Assembly: GCA_947462335.1 (NCBI GenBank)
Contig: OX381706.1
Location: 19,506,784-19,570,783 of the forward strand
Direction of reading: 5' to 3'
Source: Harmothoe impar
Lineage: Eukaryota > Annelida > Polychaeta > Phyllodocida > Polynoidae
DNA: 64,000 bases
Part shown: in pieces, positions 30,506-42,125 of the stretch
Layout of the letters: every line of letters begins with the position of its first letter
Position numbering within the stretch: position 1 is the stretch's first letter
Program-made: the position numbers and the translations under genes
The notes under the pieces: model-generated
The model's database searches: none
What the model was told of the DNA's origin: nothing
Seen by the model: only the letters and a program-made list of their open reading frames with translations

Positions 30506-32923
30506 TCACGTCGCCACCTCGTTCCGTCCGGCAAACAGACAGAGTAGTCTCACCCAGAAGCTGTTCTCAGTCTTGGAGGCTTCGACTTGGCTCTCGGCCG
30601 TGCCCGCACTACACTGGCTTCCTCCAGTGAGGGCCGTGTCCTCCTCCTGGGTGTTCATGGTGGGCGCCATCATACGCTCCATCATCTTCTCCAGGTGGCG
30701 CTGGATGGCGTAGCCGAGCACCTCCGGGTCGAACTCAGCGCCATAGACGTCCCATGTTTGGCCGTTCTCGTCGAATATAATCTCCGGGACGGCTTTGGAA
30801 TTCTTGCCGTCAGTTTTGCTTTCCTCATCTTCGATGGAGACGCTGTCTTCTTGCTGAACACCTTTGTTCTCCATGATGATTTCCTTGGTCTTGTCATCCA
30901 GGACGATCTCTGGGTAGAGGTTGGTACCGGGGCTGACCAGAACGTCGCTCCGACCGCTTGTGTCCAGCTGTAGGTTACTCAAGCGGAGGTTTATCTCGCT
31001 GGATGCAGAGTCAATGGTGCGCACAGAGCTTACCGTACTGGAACTGGACTCCATGGAGACCTGCGGGTCCAGGTAGATGGAGCTGTGAGTGGTCTGCCCT
31101 GGAGGACCTTGTTGGTTCTCCCGCGCCTGGAGGCGTGCAATGTCCAGGGACTGCGTCCGGAGATGCTTCTTAAGCGGGCGTGGACTGCGCTTGGCCTTGT
31201 AAGCCTTGGAGTTGTGGATGCTCTGCTGTTCCTGCATGATCACCTCCAGGTCCTCATTCGAGCACACTACCCCATTCTTCTTCATGACCACGCACGGCTG
31301 GCGGTCATACGTGTCCTCGCTGATCGAGCGTCGCCGGAAAGCGTCGCGGACGACTTCCTTGTCGGGACTCGACGGTTCGTCGCCCGGCGCACCGGAGGAA
31401 TCAGCGGACATGGAGTGTGTGCTGGAGGGAGCTACAACCAGGGGGTCAGCATAGAGGGCAGGCTGGCTACCGGACGAGGTCGGGTACTTGCCGCTGTCAC
31501 TCTTACAGCGCAGGGTGGAGATCATCTTCTTGCGCTGTTTGCCATGCAGCTGGATCTGCTGCATGTTGAGGTTGGTCCTCGAGTTGAGGCTGGCCTCCAG
31601 GAGGTCATTGGCACGTTGCCGCTTCTCATGCATCATGGCGGCCGCATTGGGCCATTCCGAGGACTGGAACACCTTCTCCCGGATCCTCTCCTTTACCTTG
31701 GTGAAGAGCAGGGATGGGGTGCTCGTTTTGCCAGCCCCAATATGGTGTTGTGCTTGGCGTGAGGGCGGGTGGTGGGTGCCTGTGGTGGTCTTCCCACGGT
31801 GGTGCTGGTGACGGTGGGAGGTGGACGAGGAGGACACCCCACTGTGGTAGGTAGCCGCCAAATCCAGGTGGTGGTGGTGGCCATGGCGGTCCTCCCTGTC
31901 CAGTAAGCCCACGTCGTCCGACACCACCCCCGGCCCCGTCATAGGGCTGGTGGCCGGCATCATAGTAACACTTCTCTGGTGGAAGCGGGTGCGTTTCTTA
32001 ATAACCGGTGTCCTAGGCGCCCCTCCTGCTCCTCCTCCTCCTGCTCCTCCTGGGTGTGCCTGTGAGAGGCAGCCTCCTCCTGTCGGTGGGGGAGAGGTGA
32101 GGCCGATAGAGCCCACAGCACTGCTGACGCCGGACGCTACGGCGCTAGCATTGCTGGCTACGACAGCAGCACTGGCGGTACACAGGCTGGGTGACAAGGC
32201 CCTGCCTACCCCACCTGCTGCTGCCCCGGCGCTGCTGCCGCTGCTGCTGGTACTGCTACTCCTCTGGGCGGCGGGTGTGATGGTCATACTGCTGCTGCTG
32301 TCCTCCTCCTCCCAGCGCTGTGCTGCTGCTGCCTGCTGCTGCTGCCCGACTCGTGGTGCTGTAGGAGCGGCCAGACTCTGCTGCTGCTGCTGCTGGTTGT
32401 GATGGAGGGTGTGCACGGGGCGGCGTGCGCGCGGCGACTGAGGCGGGACGCAGCGCGCCGCCACGCTGTGCCGCTGCTGCAGCTGCTGCCTCCTGGCGGC
32501 AAGCCGCTCGGCCTCCACGTCTCGCATGCCTTCCTCCTGTCCTCCCCCACCACCTCCTCCTCCTACACCTGCAGCCACCAGCACCGGCTCCTGCAGGTCC
32601 TCCAGGTACTCCCCCAGCCCCCAATCACCGCTGCCACTCACGCCAGGTGGCGCGCTGTGCTGGTGCTGCAGTATCTGCCGCCTATCGCCGCCGCCGCCCG
32701 ACGCGCGCGGACTTCCGGCGCTGGCGTTACTTCCGGCGCTGGGGTGCCTAATGAGACTGGTGCGCTCATCTTGCTGGAGGTCGTCGTCGTCATCGTCGTC
32801 CTCGTTGTCGGCCTCCGGGATGAGCTGCTCGGTGTACTGACTCAGCGAGCCGCCTGAGCCCTGCAGGGACCTCTGGTGGTACACCCGCCGACGCCGCCGC
32901 GCCGCCGCCGACTCGGACAGCAT
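30506..32923 (-). CDS. GPRIN-like protein (G-protein-regulated inducer of neurite outgrowth family)
   Basis: An intronless frame of 805 residues. The vertebrate family binds activated Go/Gi-class alpha subunits at the plasma membrane and promotes neurite outgrowth. The call rests on the C-terminal region (about 710-750) with FDENGQTWDVYGAEFDPEVL followed by an amphipathic AIQRHLEKMMERMM. This matches the GRIN C-terminal domain pattern of Trp-x-Val-Tyr-Gly ... Asp-Pro-Glu-x-Leu-Gly. The rest is low-complexity: Arg-rich start, poly-Asp (about 41-48), Gly, Gln, Ser and His runs, plus two better-structured blocks at about 402-470 (TKVKERIREKVFQ) and 530-595. The tail WVRLLCLF has one Cys that could be lipidated. 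I start at ATG 32923, in strong context (GCGCCATGC), not at an upstream TTG inside a minisatellite. Vertebrate GPRIN coding regions are also commonly single-exon. Confidence 0.8.
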   Translation of the reverse strand: MLSESAAARRRRRVYHQRSLQGSGGSLSQYTEQLIPEADNEDDDDDDDLQQDERTSLIRHPSAGSNASAGSPRASGGGGDRRQILQHQHSAPPGVSGSGDWGLGEYLEDLQEPVLVAAGVGGGGGGGGQEEGMRDVEAERLAARRQQLQQRHSVAARCVPPQSPRARRPVHTLHHNQQQQQQSLAAPTAPRVGQQQQAAAAQRWEEEDSSSSMTITPAAQRSSSTSSSGSSAGAAAGGVGRALSPSLCTASAAVVASNASAVASGVSSAVGSIGLTSPPPTGGGCLSQAHPGGAGGGGAGGAPRTPVIKKRTRFHQRSVTMMPATSPMTGPGVVSDDVGLLDREDRHGHHHHLDLAATYHSGVSSSSTSHRHQHHRGKTTTGTHHPPSRQAQHHIGAGKTSTPSLLFTKVKERIREKVFQSSEWPNAAAMMHEKRQRANDLLEASLNSRTNLNMQQIQLHGKQRKKMISTLRCKSDSGKYPTSSGSQPALYADPLVVAPSSTHSMSADSSGAPGDEPSSPDKEVVRDAFRRRSISEDTYDRQPCVVMKKNGVVCSNEDLEVIMQEQQSIHNSKAYKAKRSPRPLKKHLRTQSLDIARLQARENQQGPPGQTTHSSIYLDPQVSMESSSSTVSSVRTIDSASSEINLRLSNLQLDTSGRSDVLVSPGTNLYPEIVLDDKTKEIIMENKGVQQEDSVSIEDEESKTDGKNSKAVPEIIFDENGQTWDVYGAEFDPEVLGYAIQRHLEKMMERMMAPTMNTQEEDTALTGGSQCSAGTAESQVEASKTENSFWVRLLCLFAGRNEVAT

Positions 32924-32930
32924 GGCGCCG

Positions 32931-33066
32931 CCAATCAAGGGGTGGTCAATCAAGGGCCAGGGGTGGCGAATCAAGGGTCACGGGTGGTTAATCAAGGGTC
33001 ACGGGTGGTCAATCAAGGGCCATGGGGTGGCCAATCAAAGGCTAAGGGTGGCCAATCAAGGGTCAG
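32931..33066 (+). repeat. 19-bp minisatellite abutting the GPRIN-like start codon
   Basis: Units of AATCAAGGGTCACGGGTGG (19 bp, with insertions and variants) begin 8 bp upstream of the initiator ATG and span about 135 bp. One more unit lies near 33101. They would lie in the 5' untranslated region or promoter. Confidence 0.85.
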
Positions 33067-33129
33067 GTGTGTGTGGGAATTGTTATTCTGGCTGGCACCA
33101 TCAATCAAGGGCCAGGGGTCGTGTAATTT

Positions 33130-34130
33130 ACTGGAGAGGAGAAGGATGGTGGCTGATGGTGAGGGGGCTATAGTTTAGGAGGTGAGGAAACGTTATTAGG
33201 TTGGTGTAAGATATGAGGCACGGTATATTATTCAGGTTTATTAAGGTGAAAATGCAGGTTTATGGGTTGTTCGGAGGGTTTATGTGCAGACCGTAAAGGG
33301 ACCTTTATATAGCGGCTAGCTGGAAGCGTAGTGTAATAAAAGAGCTGGCTTTCAACACCTAAGCTGTAAAGTGCCCTTTATTGGCTGGTGGGATCTACCA
33401 CTATCCTACAGATAACATTTAACGGGACAATTCATTAATTAACATCTGAACTCGGCCAAACCGCCGGATAAAGCCACAGTAAAGCAGCATCGCTCTGAGG
33501 TTCCATATAGAACCACTCAACGCTATCCACTATAGCGTAGTATCAAGTAACCCTACATGTTAGTATGGCAATAAGGCAAAACTAGTTCAGAGATTGACTC
33601 TGCATGACTGGACAATGTGTCTTTGATTTCTAAAATCCAAGCACTGCTTCTCAGGGGGATCTTTCACAACTTTCAGGACCCGGTCACCGCGGGATGAGAT
33701 TCCCTCTTTAATATGTCCAGTGCAGAGCGGCATGAATTGCTCATGAGCAGGTCACCTCAGGCAGAAGGAGCAGCACGCGAGCACAGCCTTTCATTGCTTC
33801 ACCACCATCAGCAAAGTGAGGGCGCGGCCTTATAAGATTATTCAGTTCGGATCAATTTGTCAATACCTGGTCGTGCACTTAGAAACACTATACACCGAGA
33901 CATGGGCCTCTGAGTGGCTCTGAGCAACTCATCTCGCCAGATATTCACTTAAGCTAAATATAGAAACTCCTCTGAGGGATTATATCATTGATTTTTAACT
34001 TAACGCAGTCCTATCTAAGGTGTTGGATTATAGGAACTCAACACCTTATCATCAATTCATAGCTACGACTCATATTCCGGCCAGCTCCCCACAGCTCTAG
34101 GGGAGTTATTACATTACCCCCTGGTCTGCA
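33130..34130. other. Upstream region of the GPRIN-like gene, unannotated
   Basis: No coding frame is supported. A 5' untranslated exon or intron of the minus-strand gene could lie here, but no boundary can be assigned. Confidence 0.35.
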
Positions 34131-34139
34131 AATGTTGCC

Positions 34140-34450
34140 CGACCCTATCTAATGTGCGTCAGGTAGCAGCAGCTCACCACCTGGAGGAGGACAGACATCA
34201 CAGCCTCCTCCAGGCCTGAGTGGTGCTACTCAGTGAGCACCTGACGGAGCAGCTCATGGTGCTGGTGCTAAAGGGCCCGCGAGCTGCTCACCGCTCCCCG
34301 CTCCCTGGGGTGATAAGACGCTTTGTAAGGGCAGGTCCCTCCTGATGGCGGTCCTCAGAGCCGCTCCCCACTGTTAGCCCGCACAGATGAGCCTTTAGAG
34401 ACTGCCACCAGGGGCGCTACCATCGTCTATAAGCGCTCCGGGAGCAGGGG
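34140..34450 (-). promoter_or_regulatory. GC-rich patch upstream of the GPRIN-like gene
   Basis: G+C- and CpG-richer than its surroundings, with repeated GAGCAGCTC / GAGCTGCTC words and no long frame. Its place 1.2-1.5 kb upstream of the start codon fits a promoter or 5' exon. There is no direct evidence of transcription. Confidence 0.35.
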
Positions 34451-34481
34451 TTTCCCACTTCCGATAGCTAGACTCTGGAGT

Positions 34482-34685
34482 TGTGGGTGTGGGTGTGGGT
34501 GTGGGTGTGGGTGTGGGTGTGGGTGTGGGTGTGGGTGTGGGTGTGGGTGTGGGTATGGGTGTGGGTGTGGGTGTGGGTGTGGGTGTGGGTGTGGGTGTGG
34601 GTGTGGGTGTAGGTGTGGGTGTGGGTGTGGGTGTGGGTGTGGGTGTGGGTGTGGGTGTGGGTGTGGGTGTGGGTGTGGGTGTGTG
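34482..34685 (+). repeat. (GGGTGT)n hexamer array, about 34 units
   Basis: Two hundred bases of GTGGGT hexamers with two variant units (GGGTAT near 34551 and TGTAGG near 34610). The G-runs of three at regular spacing could form G-quadruplexes on the plus strand. Confidence 0.96.
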
Positions 34686-34699
34686 TTGAGGGTGGAGGG

Positions 34700-36150
34700 G
34701 GTTGTTGGAGGAGGGATGGGGGAGGTGAGGTATTTGTAGTCTAGGCAGTAAAGGTGAGCGCCCAGGTGGAAGCTCGTCGATTTGAGCAGATAATAGGCCC
34801 TGCCTGTCTGATATCTGTGGGGATTAACGAATACAACCTGAAGATGAGGTTAGCAGCACTTCCTGAGATTTTCAATCCTTTATCACCTCACGATCGGAAT
34901 GTTCAGCTGGAATTCTGCCGGGAGGGAGGCAGATAATTCCCTAAGCTGTGATTGGCATCGATCTATTTGTTGTGTTCTGCTGGAATCATTGTGTGTAAAC
35001 ACTGGGCAGATTACATGGGGTTAGTGCGGGTGGGGCTGATGGTGATAACAATGGGGATGGAATAACAGAGAGGTAGGGTACTGGAGGAGGTGGAGGTGGG
35101 GGTGGGTAAGGCCTTCATGGAGCAGGTGCCACCTGTAGATTTTTCCTTCTGTCTCCTTATCACTGCCACAGGACATCACCTGCAAGATATAAAAGAGGAA
35201 ACATTTTTTAGTAAAGATATAGGGTATTATGGATATATGTTTATTAATATTATCTTATATTTGACTGTTTGCTGCAGTTTTAATGTCAAATGTATTTCTA
35301 ATGTCAAGTAATCTGTCAATGCAGTCTTGAGTGCATCTGGTCTGCATAGTGTGAGGCATTAGTGTACCAATTAATATAAAAGGATGTCTGGCCATATTTA
35401 CTGATAAATCATGTCAATAAAATAATTAAACTAATAAGCAATTAATCAACTATATAGATGGGAATATACAAAATAGGGCATGGTCTTAATGTGCAGTTAA
35501 GATTGAACTAGTGATAGGAATGAATTGATTGAATTAGGAACACGATCAGCTATGGCTACAATCCATGCACTTCCTTTCACCATTGCTATTAAAGAATGTA
35601 TGATTTCCCTCTAGGCGTAAATAGATAAGCACTTCCTGGTCCGGACTATTCAGAATAGAATACCAGGCACTTACATTGGAGGAGGGCAGATGTCAATAAA
35701 TCTATAAAGTTTCTTATACCACCAACCATAGAGCATTATGGAGGGCTGATATAACCTACTCCGACCAAAACTCACATGATTTTTACACTAGTAATGGTAT
35801 TACGTGGTACTTATAGCATTGATATTCTGCATTTATTGCAGGATATATTGATAACGTCTGATATGTATTCCTAGCACAATAAAAGATCACTATTGCAGCA
35901 TTTATAACAAATTTAATCGAATACTTCTTGTTGCACCACCTAGATAAATACCTCATCCCAATACATCATCAGATCAGAGCTCTGCTAACTAATAAATCCC
36001 CTTTGGAAAACATCACTCAACTGCAGAATATGTACTCATCATACATTATTTAATCAAATTACGTAAATATCTATAGCTTTAGAATATAGCTAGGTGATAC
36101 AAGCTAGTGAAAAGCGACGTCTTGCAAGTTCACAACGTTCGATCTGGTCA
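34700..36150. other. AT-rich non-coding DNA, no gene recognised
   Basis: Nothing beyond short random frames. Confidence 0.45.
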
Positions 36151-36241
36151 TGTAATATTTAGAGCTGAACATAGGCATATGTAATGCTGTGCTGCCTGAT
36201 CTATCTGATCTTTGTTTCATCACTAGATCTATGGTTGTAGT

Positions 36242-36473
36242 TACCCCTTTAAGGGATGCATCATATTTTAATGCATTATACCCTTGATCTTCATGATGCA
36301 GCCCTGGCGAGTAAATACCCAGCGTTGTTTTCATGCATCATTTTAACTGCACCAGGTTACCCTTAAGGTGGGCAAGCTGCAGCAATAGGGAATTACTCAT
36401 CAGGTCTGCATTCATGCAACATAATGAAAAAGGTATAGCACATGAAAATATTATGCGGTACAGAAAGGGTTAA
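36242..36473. repeat. MITE family M1, copy 9
   Basis: The left end TTACCCCTTTAAGGGATGCAT and right end AAAGGGTTAA are clear, with GCAGCCCTGGCGAG inside. The 90 bp to its left (GTAATGCTGTGCTGCCTGAT...) also match 44950-45010, left of another M1 copy, so an older segment was duplicated with it. Confidence 0.8.
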
Positions 36474-36724
36474 GGCGATGATACATGTTGATTTATGTCA
36501 GATGTGAACGATTAGCTACCTGGATGTGATAGCTACCTGGCATATGTACGGAACAATAATACGTTCACTGTATTGCACATATTCAACGCACATGTTTCTG
36601 AATAGGAATAGTTCCACAATGCAAGTAGCATTTGGCAGCAATGAAAGGATCATAATTAGTTTTTTGTTCCTGAATTAGCAATGCTGGAGAAATAGGGAAG
36701 GGCAGGAGAGAATGTTAGATCCCC

Positions 36725-37040
36725 TTACACTGATATTCTGACCTTAACTGCTCAGTCAGTAATGGCTAACAACTCAGCCACTAGTGATTAACCTAGTCAT
36801 CTTTTGGCTCCCTATACGACCAACCTAGGTGAGTTATTACTGTCAGGTAGGTCAGTACTGACCAACCCACCTTAGTCCCTTCCATTTCTATGAGTATCAG
36901 GTTAAGGCCTTTTGAGTAAGGCTTTAGTCATAATTTTCTTTTGACTTAGTCATTTTTAAATATCAGTTCGTCGTTGTCATTCTTGAATATCTCTAAGACT
37001 AACCTGGAATAGTTACTACTGACTAAGCCCTGGAGCATTA
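36725..37040. repeat. Dispersed repeat, copy 1
   Basis: Shares GGCTCCCTATACGACCAA, GTCAGTACTGACCAAC and TTTGAGTAAGGC, in the same order, with 60560-60785. The word GGTCAGTACTGACC is a perfect palindrome. It is an unclassified interspersed repeat. Confidence 0.65.
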
Positions 37041-37194
37041 AGATTACCAGTGCACTAATCATAAGGCACAAAGAGTGGTTGACAGCTGGATTACTATTTC
37101 CCTGATTAATTCCTGGCCACTGCTGGTACTGTGATAATGAGTACAGTCAGTATATCACAGATTGAAAATGGATCTTGTAATGAGTAAGGGAGTA

Positions 37195-37560
37195 ATCATT
37201 TTAACACTAGCGTGGGGGGGGGGGGCAAAAATCATCGACCCCTTAACCAGGGGGAGTCAAAATTGTCAATCCCATTTGGGGGATGGGAAAAAAATCACTG
37301 TTTTCAGAAAAAAAAGCTTGCACATTCTTATGCTAAAAAAGGTCCACACGCGCGCTGATTTTCAACCCGCCGGGAAGGAGGCAGTAGGACATACGAATAT
37401 TTCTAGGGGGTGTGAAAATCGTTCACCCCTCCCCATGTTGTTTAAAAATGATCACTCCCTCAGAGTGAGAATCGCAGAAAAAACTATTCCGCTTCATCAG
37501 GACAGAGACAGATGGAGAATCGTTCTCAAAGGTCACTGTATGGCAATATAACACCCTCCT
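37195..37560. other. Unclassified G-run-rich insert
   Basis: Starts with a poly-G run and has mixed G-rich and A-rich tracts unlike its neighbours. A 129-codon frame crosses it but shows no domain or coding character. It may be a decayed mobile element. Confidence 0.3.
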
Positions 37561-38821
37561 CATTACGTGTTTTAATCAACAGCTTAAGCTGTGTGAGAGG
37601 AGCCCACTCAGTATCCTCAGACCTCCCTGAGACATGCAATGGTTCCACTATGCAGGAAAAAGGCTCAGATGTTAGATAAATAATATATCACCACTGCAGT
37701 TGCCAAAGCCAATGTTAGAGCTCGAGCTGACGTTGGACCCTGCTTAAAGGGAGGATAGCAGCCCAAGGGAATGAACTGACTATTTGATGTGTTAAATAGG
37801 AATGTGAGGATCTAGGTTATCACTATATAGGAGTGTCTGTCATGTTAGGTGTTCAGAAGAAGGATGGGGTACATTCTGAACATGCCAGCCATAATGAAAG
37901 AATTTTTTCAGCTGAATTGAATCTAGATGCCTCGAATCAATTCTCCATTGAATGAAATAATTGTCTTTCTTTTTAACCATGGGGCTATCTCACATTTGCC
38001 TCCATTTCCCAAGGGTCAAATTTCAAATGACACATTGAACTAAAATCACAATTTTGGCAATATTACCAGGAAATGAAACGAGCAAAGGAGGCTACCAGGG
38101 ACACAGCACTGTATGAGGGAAGTATAACTTCAGCAGGGTCCTCAAAAGATACCAGTATACGCACTAGTATCTTTTGAGGCCATCATAGCTATGACTGATT
38201 TGTATTTCGCAAGTGGATAACTTAATGACCCTCTACTAACTGATCATTCACTTCACTGCAAGGATGTGTGTATGTAAGAGGGAGTATATCATACTCTTGT
38301 AACAATATTGAATTTGTCTCATATGTTGACATAAAATATACCGCGATTCGAACGTGATATATGTTAATAAAAGAGTTCGTTTAGAGCTCATTGAAACAAA
38401 AATATCTGTATCTTATCAAAGATTCAATCGTTTATAGACTTATATATCTTCAAACCAATGACTGACCAAATGCTAAGCCCCAAAGACAAGACAAAGATAA
38501 CACATGGATAGAACAATATATGTACCCTTAAACATCACACACAGCCCTTGGTCATAGTCTATCTATATGTGGCGCTATCAGTATTTCCATTCAGGAAATC
38601 AAAGGCTCCTGTTCTAATAGAATAGTTGATGAACCGTCCATGCAGCCATTCTTCGAACCCACAGCCGTCTGAACGTGATCAATTATTTGCGGGATCCTAT
38701 TCCAGAAATCCATCACACCACCTGCAGTGCAACCAAGGCACAATTCTACTTGCAAGCATATCTATACAATTGCCTAATCATATCACAGGGTACTCCTCAA
38801 TGACTGCATACCTGTGCTATA

Positions 38822-38905
38822 CCCATTGTCATCATGATGCATGGCTGAAGCCTTTGTGAGTCTTCTTGACAAGGCTGCTTTCATGCATAAATGTCAACCA
38901 TCGGA
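38822..38905. repeat. MITE family M1, fragment
   Basis: GTCATCATGATGCATGGCTG ... GCTTTCATGCATAAATG is a central M1 hairpin without termini. It is absent from the matching position of unit C (about 45820). Confidence 0.5.
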
Positions 38906-40856
38906 GGTTAAAGCCCTGCAGTCAGTGCATTGTTTATAGTTAATATAGGAACAGTGTTCTGATGGTCAACACTGTTTGCAGACATGCAACCCAACCCTCT
39001 CCTAACCCAAGTAGTGCCGACCATAGTGTAGACAACACTGGCAAGGATACATGGTCTACTTAGTATAGCCTGCAAAACCTACAGGCATAGATCATATTTT
39101 GTGGATGCTTTGTGAGCAAAGGCCACACATATGATTTAACGTGGACATTTTGAAGCATGTAGACAAAGCAGGCGACAACAGCTTGCTATTCACTCCATGT
39201 ATATAACTTAGTGATTGGTCTATAGATACTATGATCAATACCTTCTTGTTCACTTCAGATATCCCCATGACTACCGACTTCCAGTCTGTCCTTATTGGTC
39301 TAGACACCCTTATAGTTACACCTACCATTGGTTGAGGTTAAACAAACGAGGAGAAAATCAACACTTCTGCCCGTAACTGAGCCCCACTGAGAGTTACAGC
39401 CATAACTAGGTCCCATGGCCTCAATTTACATTTTAAATCCATTATCCTATCATCAAAGGATGGGCTTGATGATCATTTTCTTCTACGTTAAGTTGATTAT
39501 ATTGCAGGGATGCTGTCAAATTTAAATAGTTTCCCCTTGAATGACTCAGAAAACATCAGTCTAATCACATGAATCTTTAGTCGACTAATTTTTGGGGACA
39601 ACCACATAAACCTTTGCAGACTTCAGAAAATGCTTCCATGATTGAATCTCGACTTAATTGTTTCCAGCAATAGCTTAGCATTTCAAACAGTATCTAGGCA
39701 CATTCCAAAATGTTGTTGGATTTCCTATGGAATTAATGTTTGTAACACAATCAAGTTGATATTGTGGAAGTGATATCTGTGGTTTCCAAAGGACAACTTC
39801 TGTTTGAATTCAATAAAAGTGGCTGAGAGAGAGAAATCTAATTTGGAACCTAACTTGTGCCCCCTTAAGCGTTGATAAAAACAATTAAATGAAAAATCAC
39901 AGCAATTATTTTTGATGGGATGAAGACCTTTGACATGTGGCTTCATTTCCACGACCAGCACATGACAAATGACACTCCAAATAGAGTGTATCAGTCACAA
40001 GTCAGCCAATATTTTCAGTGAATGACAGCGGCAGTAAATAAGTAGGTGGAGTGACCGCCTTATCGCTGACTCATGGAGTAGTATTAGGTTAAATGACATC
40101 ATCCAACACAAGCTAATGTAGGTTTACAGAGCTGTGTCCATTACAGGTAACTGGGCACTGAACATCGCTCTACCTCCAGGCTATGAACTTTACTCATACA
40201 CCTGTCAGTAGTTGTGTGGGACTTAAACAGAATGTTGGCCTGGAAGACATTTAAACTGAAGGCTAACAGCAGGGGGTGGAGAGCCCCACCTATTACACAA
40301 AATATTCCATAACCACATTTCCAGACTCCCTCAGATATTATTCAACTCATTATTTTCAAAGTTAAGATAATCTCAATCAACTCAGGAAGAAAGCAGACAG
40401 ATTCTGTAGCAGATTGTTAGTTGTGAGTAAAAGAAGGTAAGTTGCCATGTAATATCTAAGAATTTCCAGATTATATAGACTTTAATTAATGGGGAGTGAC
40501 AAACTCTAAGGACTAAGATGATGATTAGATCTTTTTCTAAATGAACAGTGAAAACACCATGAATATTGACTAAACCCTATATCTAAGAAGACATTTCTCT
40601 TGGAATGAGACATAACTCTTTAAATATCTGCATGATACAACATTTCAATTTAGTAATAATGATCTTTATTGACTGAAATTTTCTTAGAAGTGAGGAGTAA
40701 CATTCAAAATAAACAGTAATTGCGAGAGTGAAATCCAATCTGAAACCTGACTGGTCATTCCTCCATTTCAGAATTTAAACAATAAACAAATGAATGGTGA
40801 AAGGAATTTCCTTCAACACAAAGTGGTACTTAATTTCCACCAGATCACATTGCTTG

Positions 40857-41092
40857 TATTGTTACTCAGCCAATGTTGCCACTAAATGACAGCAGCAGTG
40901 AAGGGAGCCTGCAGCGGCTTGCGATGTATTTACTGCTAATGGAGAAGTATTGGGAGACTGACGTCAGCAACACAAACTGATGTTGGTTGCTGAAGCTGTG
41001 ACAATCACAGGTAACCAGGCACCCAGCACCCCTGTGACCTGCAGGACATGTTATTTATACACCTGTCAGTGGTAGTATGGTACAATGACAGA
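40857..41092. promoter_or_regulatory. Near-identical island with TGACGTCA (unit A)
   Basis: By eye only about three substitutions separate this 235-bp block from 46956-47190, while adjoining DNA in the same units differs by roughly a tenth. It contains a full CRE palindrome TGACGTCA (40959-40966), CCAGGCACCCAGCACC and CACCTGTCAG. No reading frame is shared. It may be a regulatory element or a gene-conversion tract. Confidence 0.4.
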
Positions 41093-42125
41093 GGGGGTTT
41101 GCCTATCCAGAGAACATGCCAACTGATAGACATTAACATCAGGTTGGTGGTGGATTCTACTTCTGCTACATAAACAACTGTCACCAGATGTCATCATTGG
41201 TTAAATATGTGATCGCTGGAAGGTAGCTGGCGTAGAGCTTAGATATAAGTAGAGATGATAGGTCAAGGTAGAGCACATGATTTTCAAGGTTTCGCAGGCT
41301 GTGATAAACAAGTAGAGATGGTAAGGGAATATAGGGTAAGAGCTAAATGGAAAGGGAAATCAGGGTCATTTTTGAATTAAGAAAAGCATGTGGCAAGGAA
41401 ATAGTCTCTAATTGGGGAGGGACCCAAACAATTTGCACTCTTGCTGATAGTACTGATGTAATAATACCTCTATACTCATGCAAGTATCTGAACAGTATAG
41501 TTTATCAGTTACCTCTCTGAATGATTGCACTGTTTACTCCTCACCCATCCCCTATTTCATTTACTTCCTATGGATTCTTTACCTTTTCCAGATTTCTTTA
41601 TTGATGTCACTGAAGGCCCTACCTCTTTTCTACTTCTTCTAAATTCTCCCCTTTCCCAGAGTTTTCCCCATCTCTATCAGCATATGGCAGACATTGTGAT
41701 CTCTCTAATGGCTATAAATGCACCCTCCGGTCTCCATTTGTAGTGTATATCCATGGAGAGGTCCCGCTCCTCTTATCACTTCTCACCTTTCTGTGAGCCA
41801 TTAGCAAAGCCTATCAAGACCCCCTACTCTAACAGGCACTGTTAAGCCAGTGGGCACACTTACAAAAGGGAGACATGTTACCATAGAAACCAGGCGGATA
41901 AAGGACCTCAGGGTGTGATTCAGATTTATACTTTGGGGCGATGACAGGTAACTGTCAGATATCGGATTTCACAGGTGACGCTGGATATCTGTCAGTTATT
42001 TGTCATTTTTTTCACAATATCCATACCTACAATTTATGGTCCAGCGTGTGTTCCTCTGTCAAATGATCATTTTCCTGGTATGGTTCAGGTTATTGTAAAT
42101 TTCAATATTATGCCATTTCATCATA

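Noticed and set aside
32924..32974. 17-residue N-terminal extension of the GPRIN-like protein
   Set aside because: It would begin with TTG and consists of translated minisatellite; ATG 32923 has a strong context.
34482..34685. Internal telomeric repeat
   Set aside because: The unit is GGGTGT, not TTAGGG, and it lies next to a gene within unique sequence.
37162..37551. 129-residue plus-strand protein
   Set aside because: Crosses a poly-G run and mixed low-complexity DNA; no coding character.
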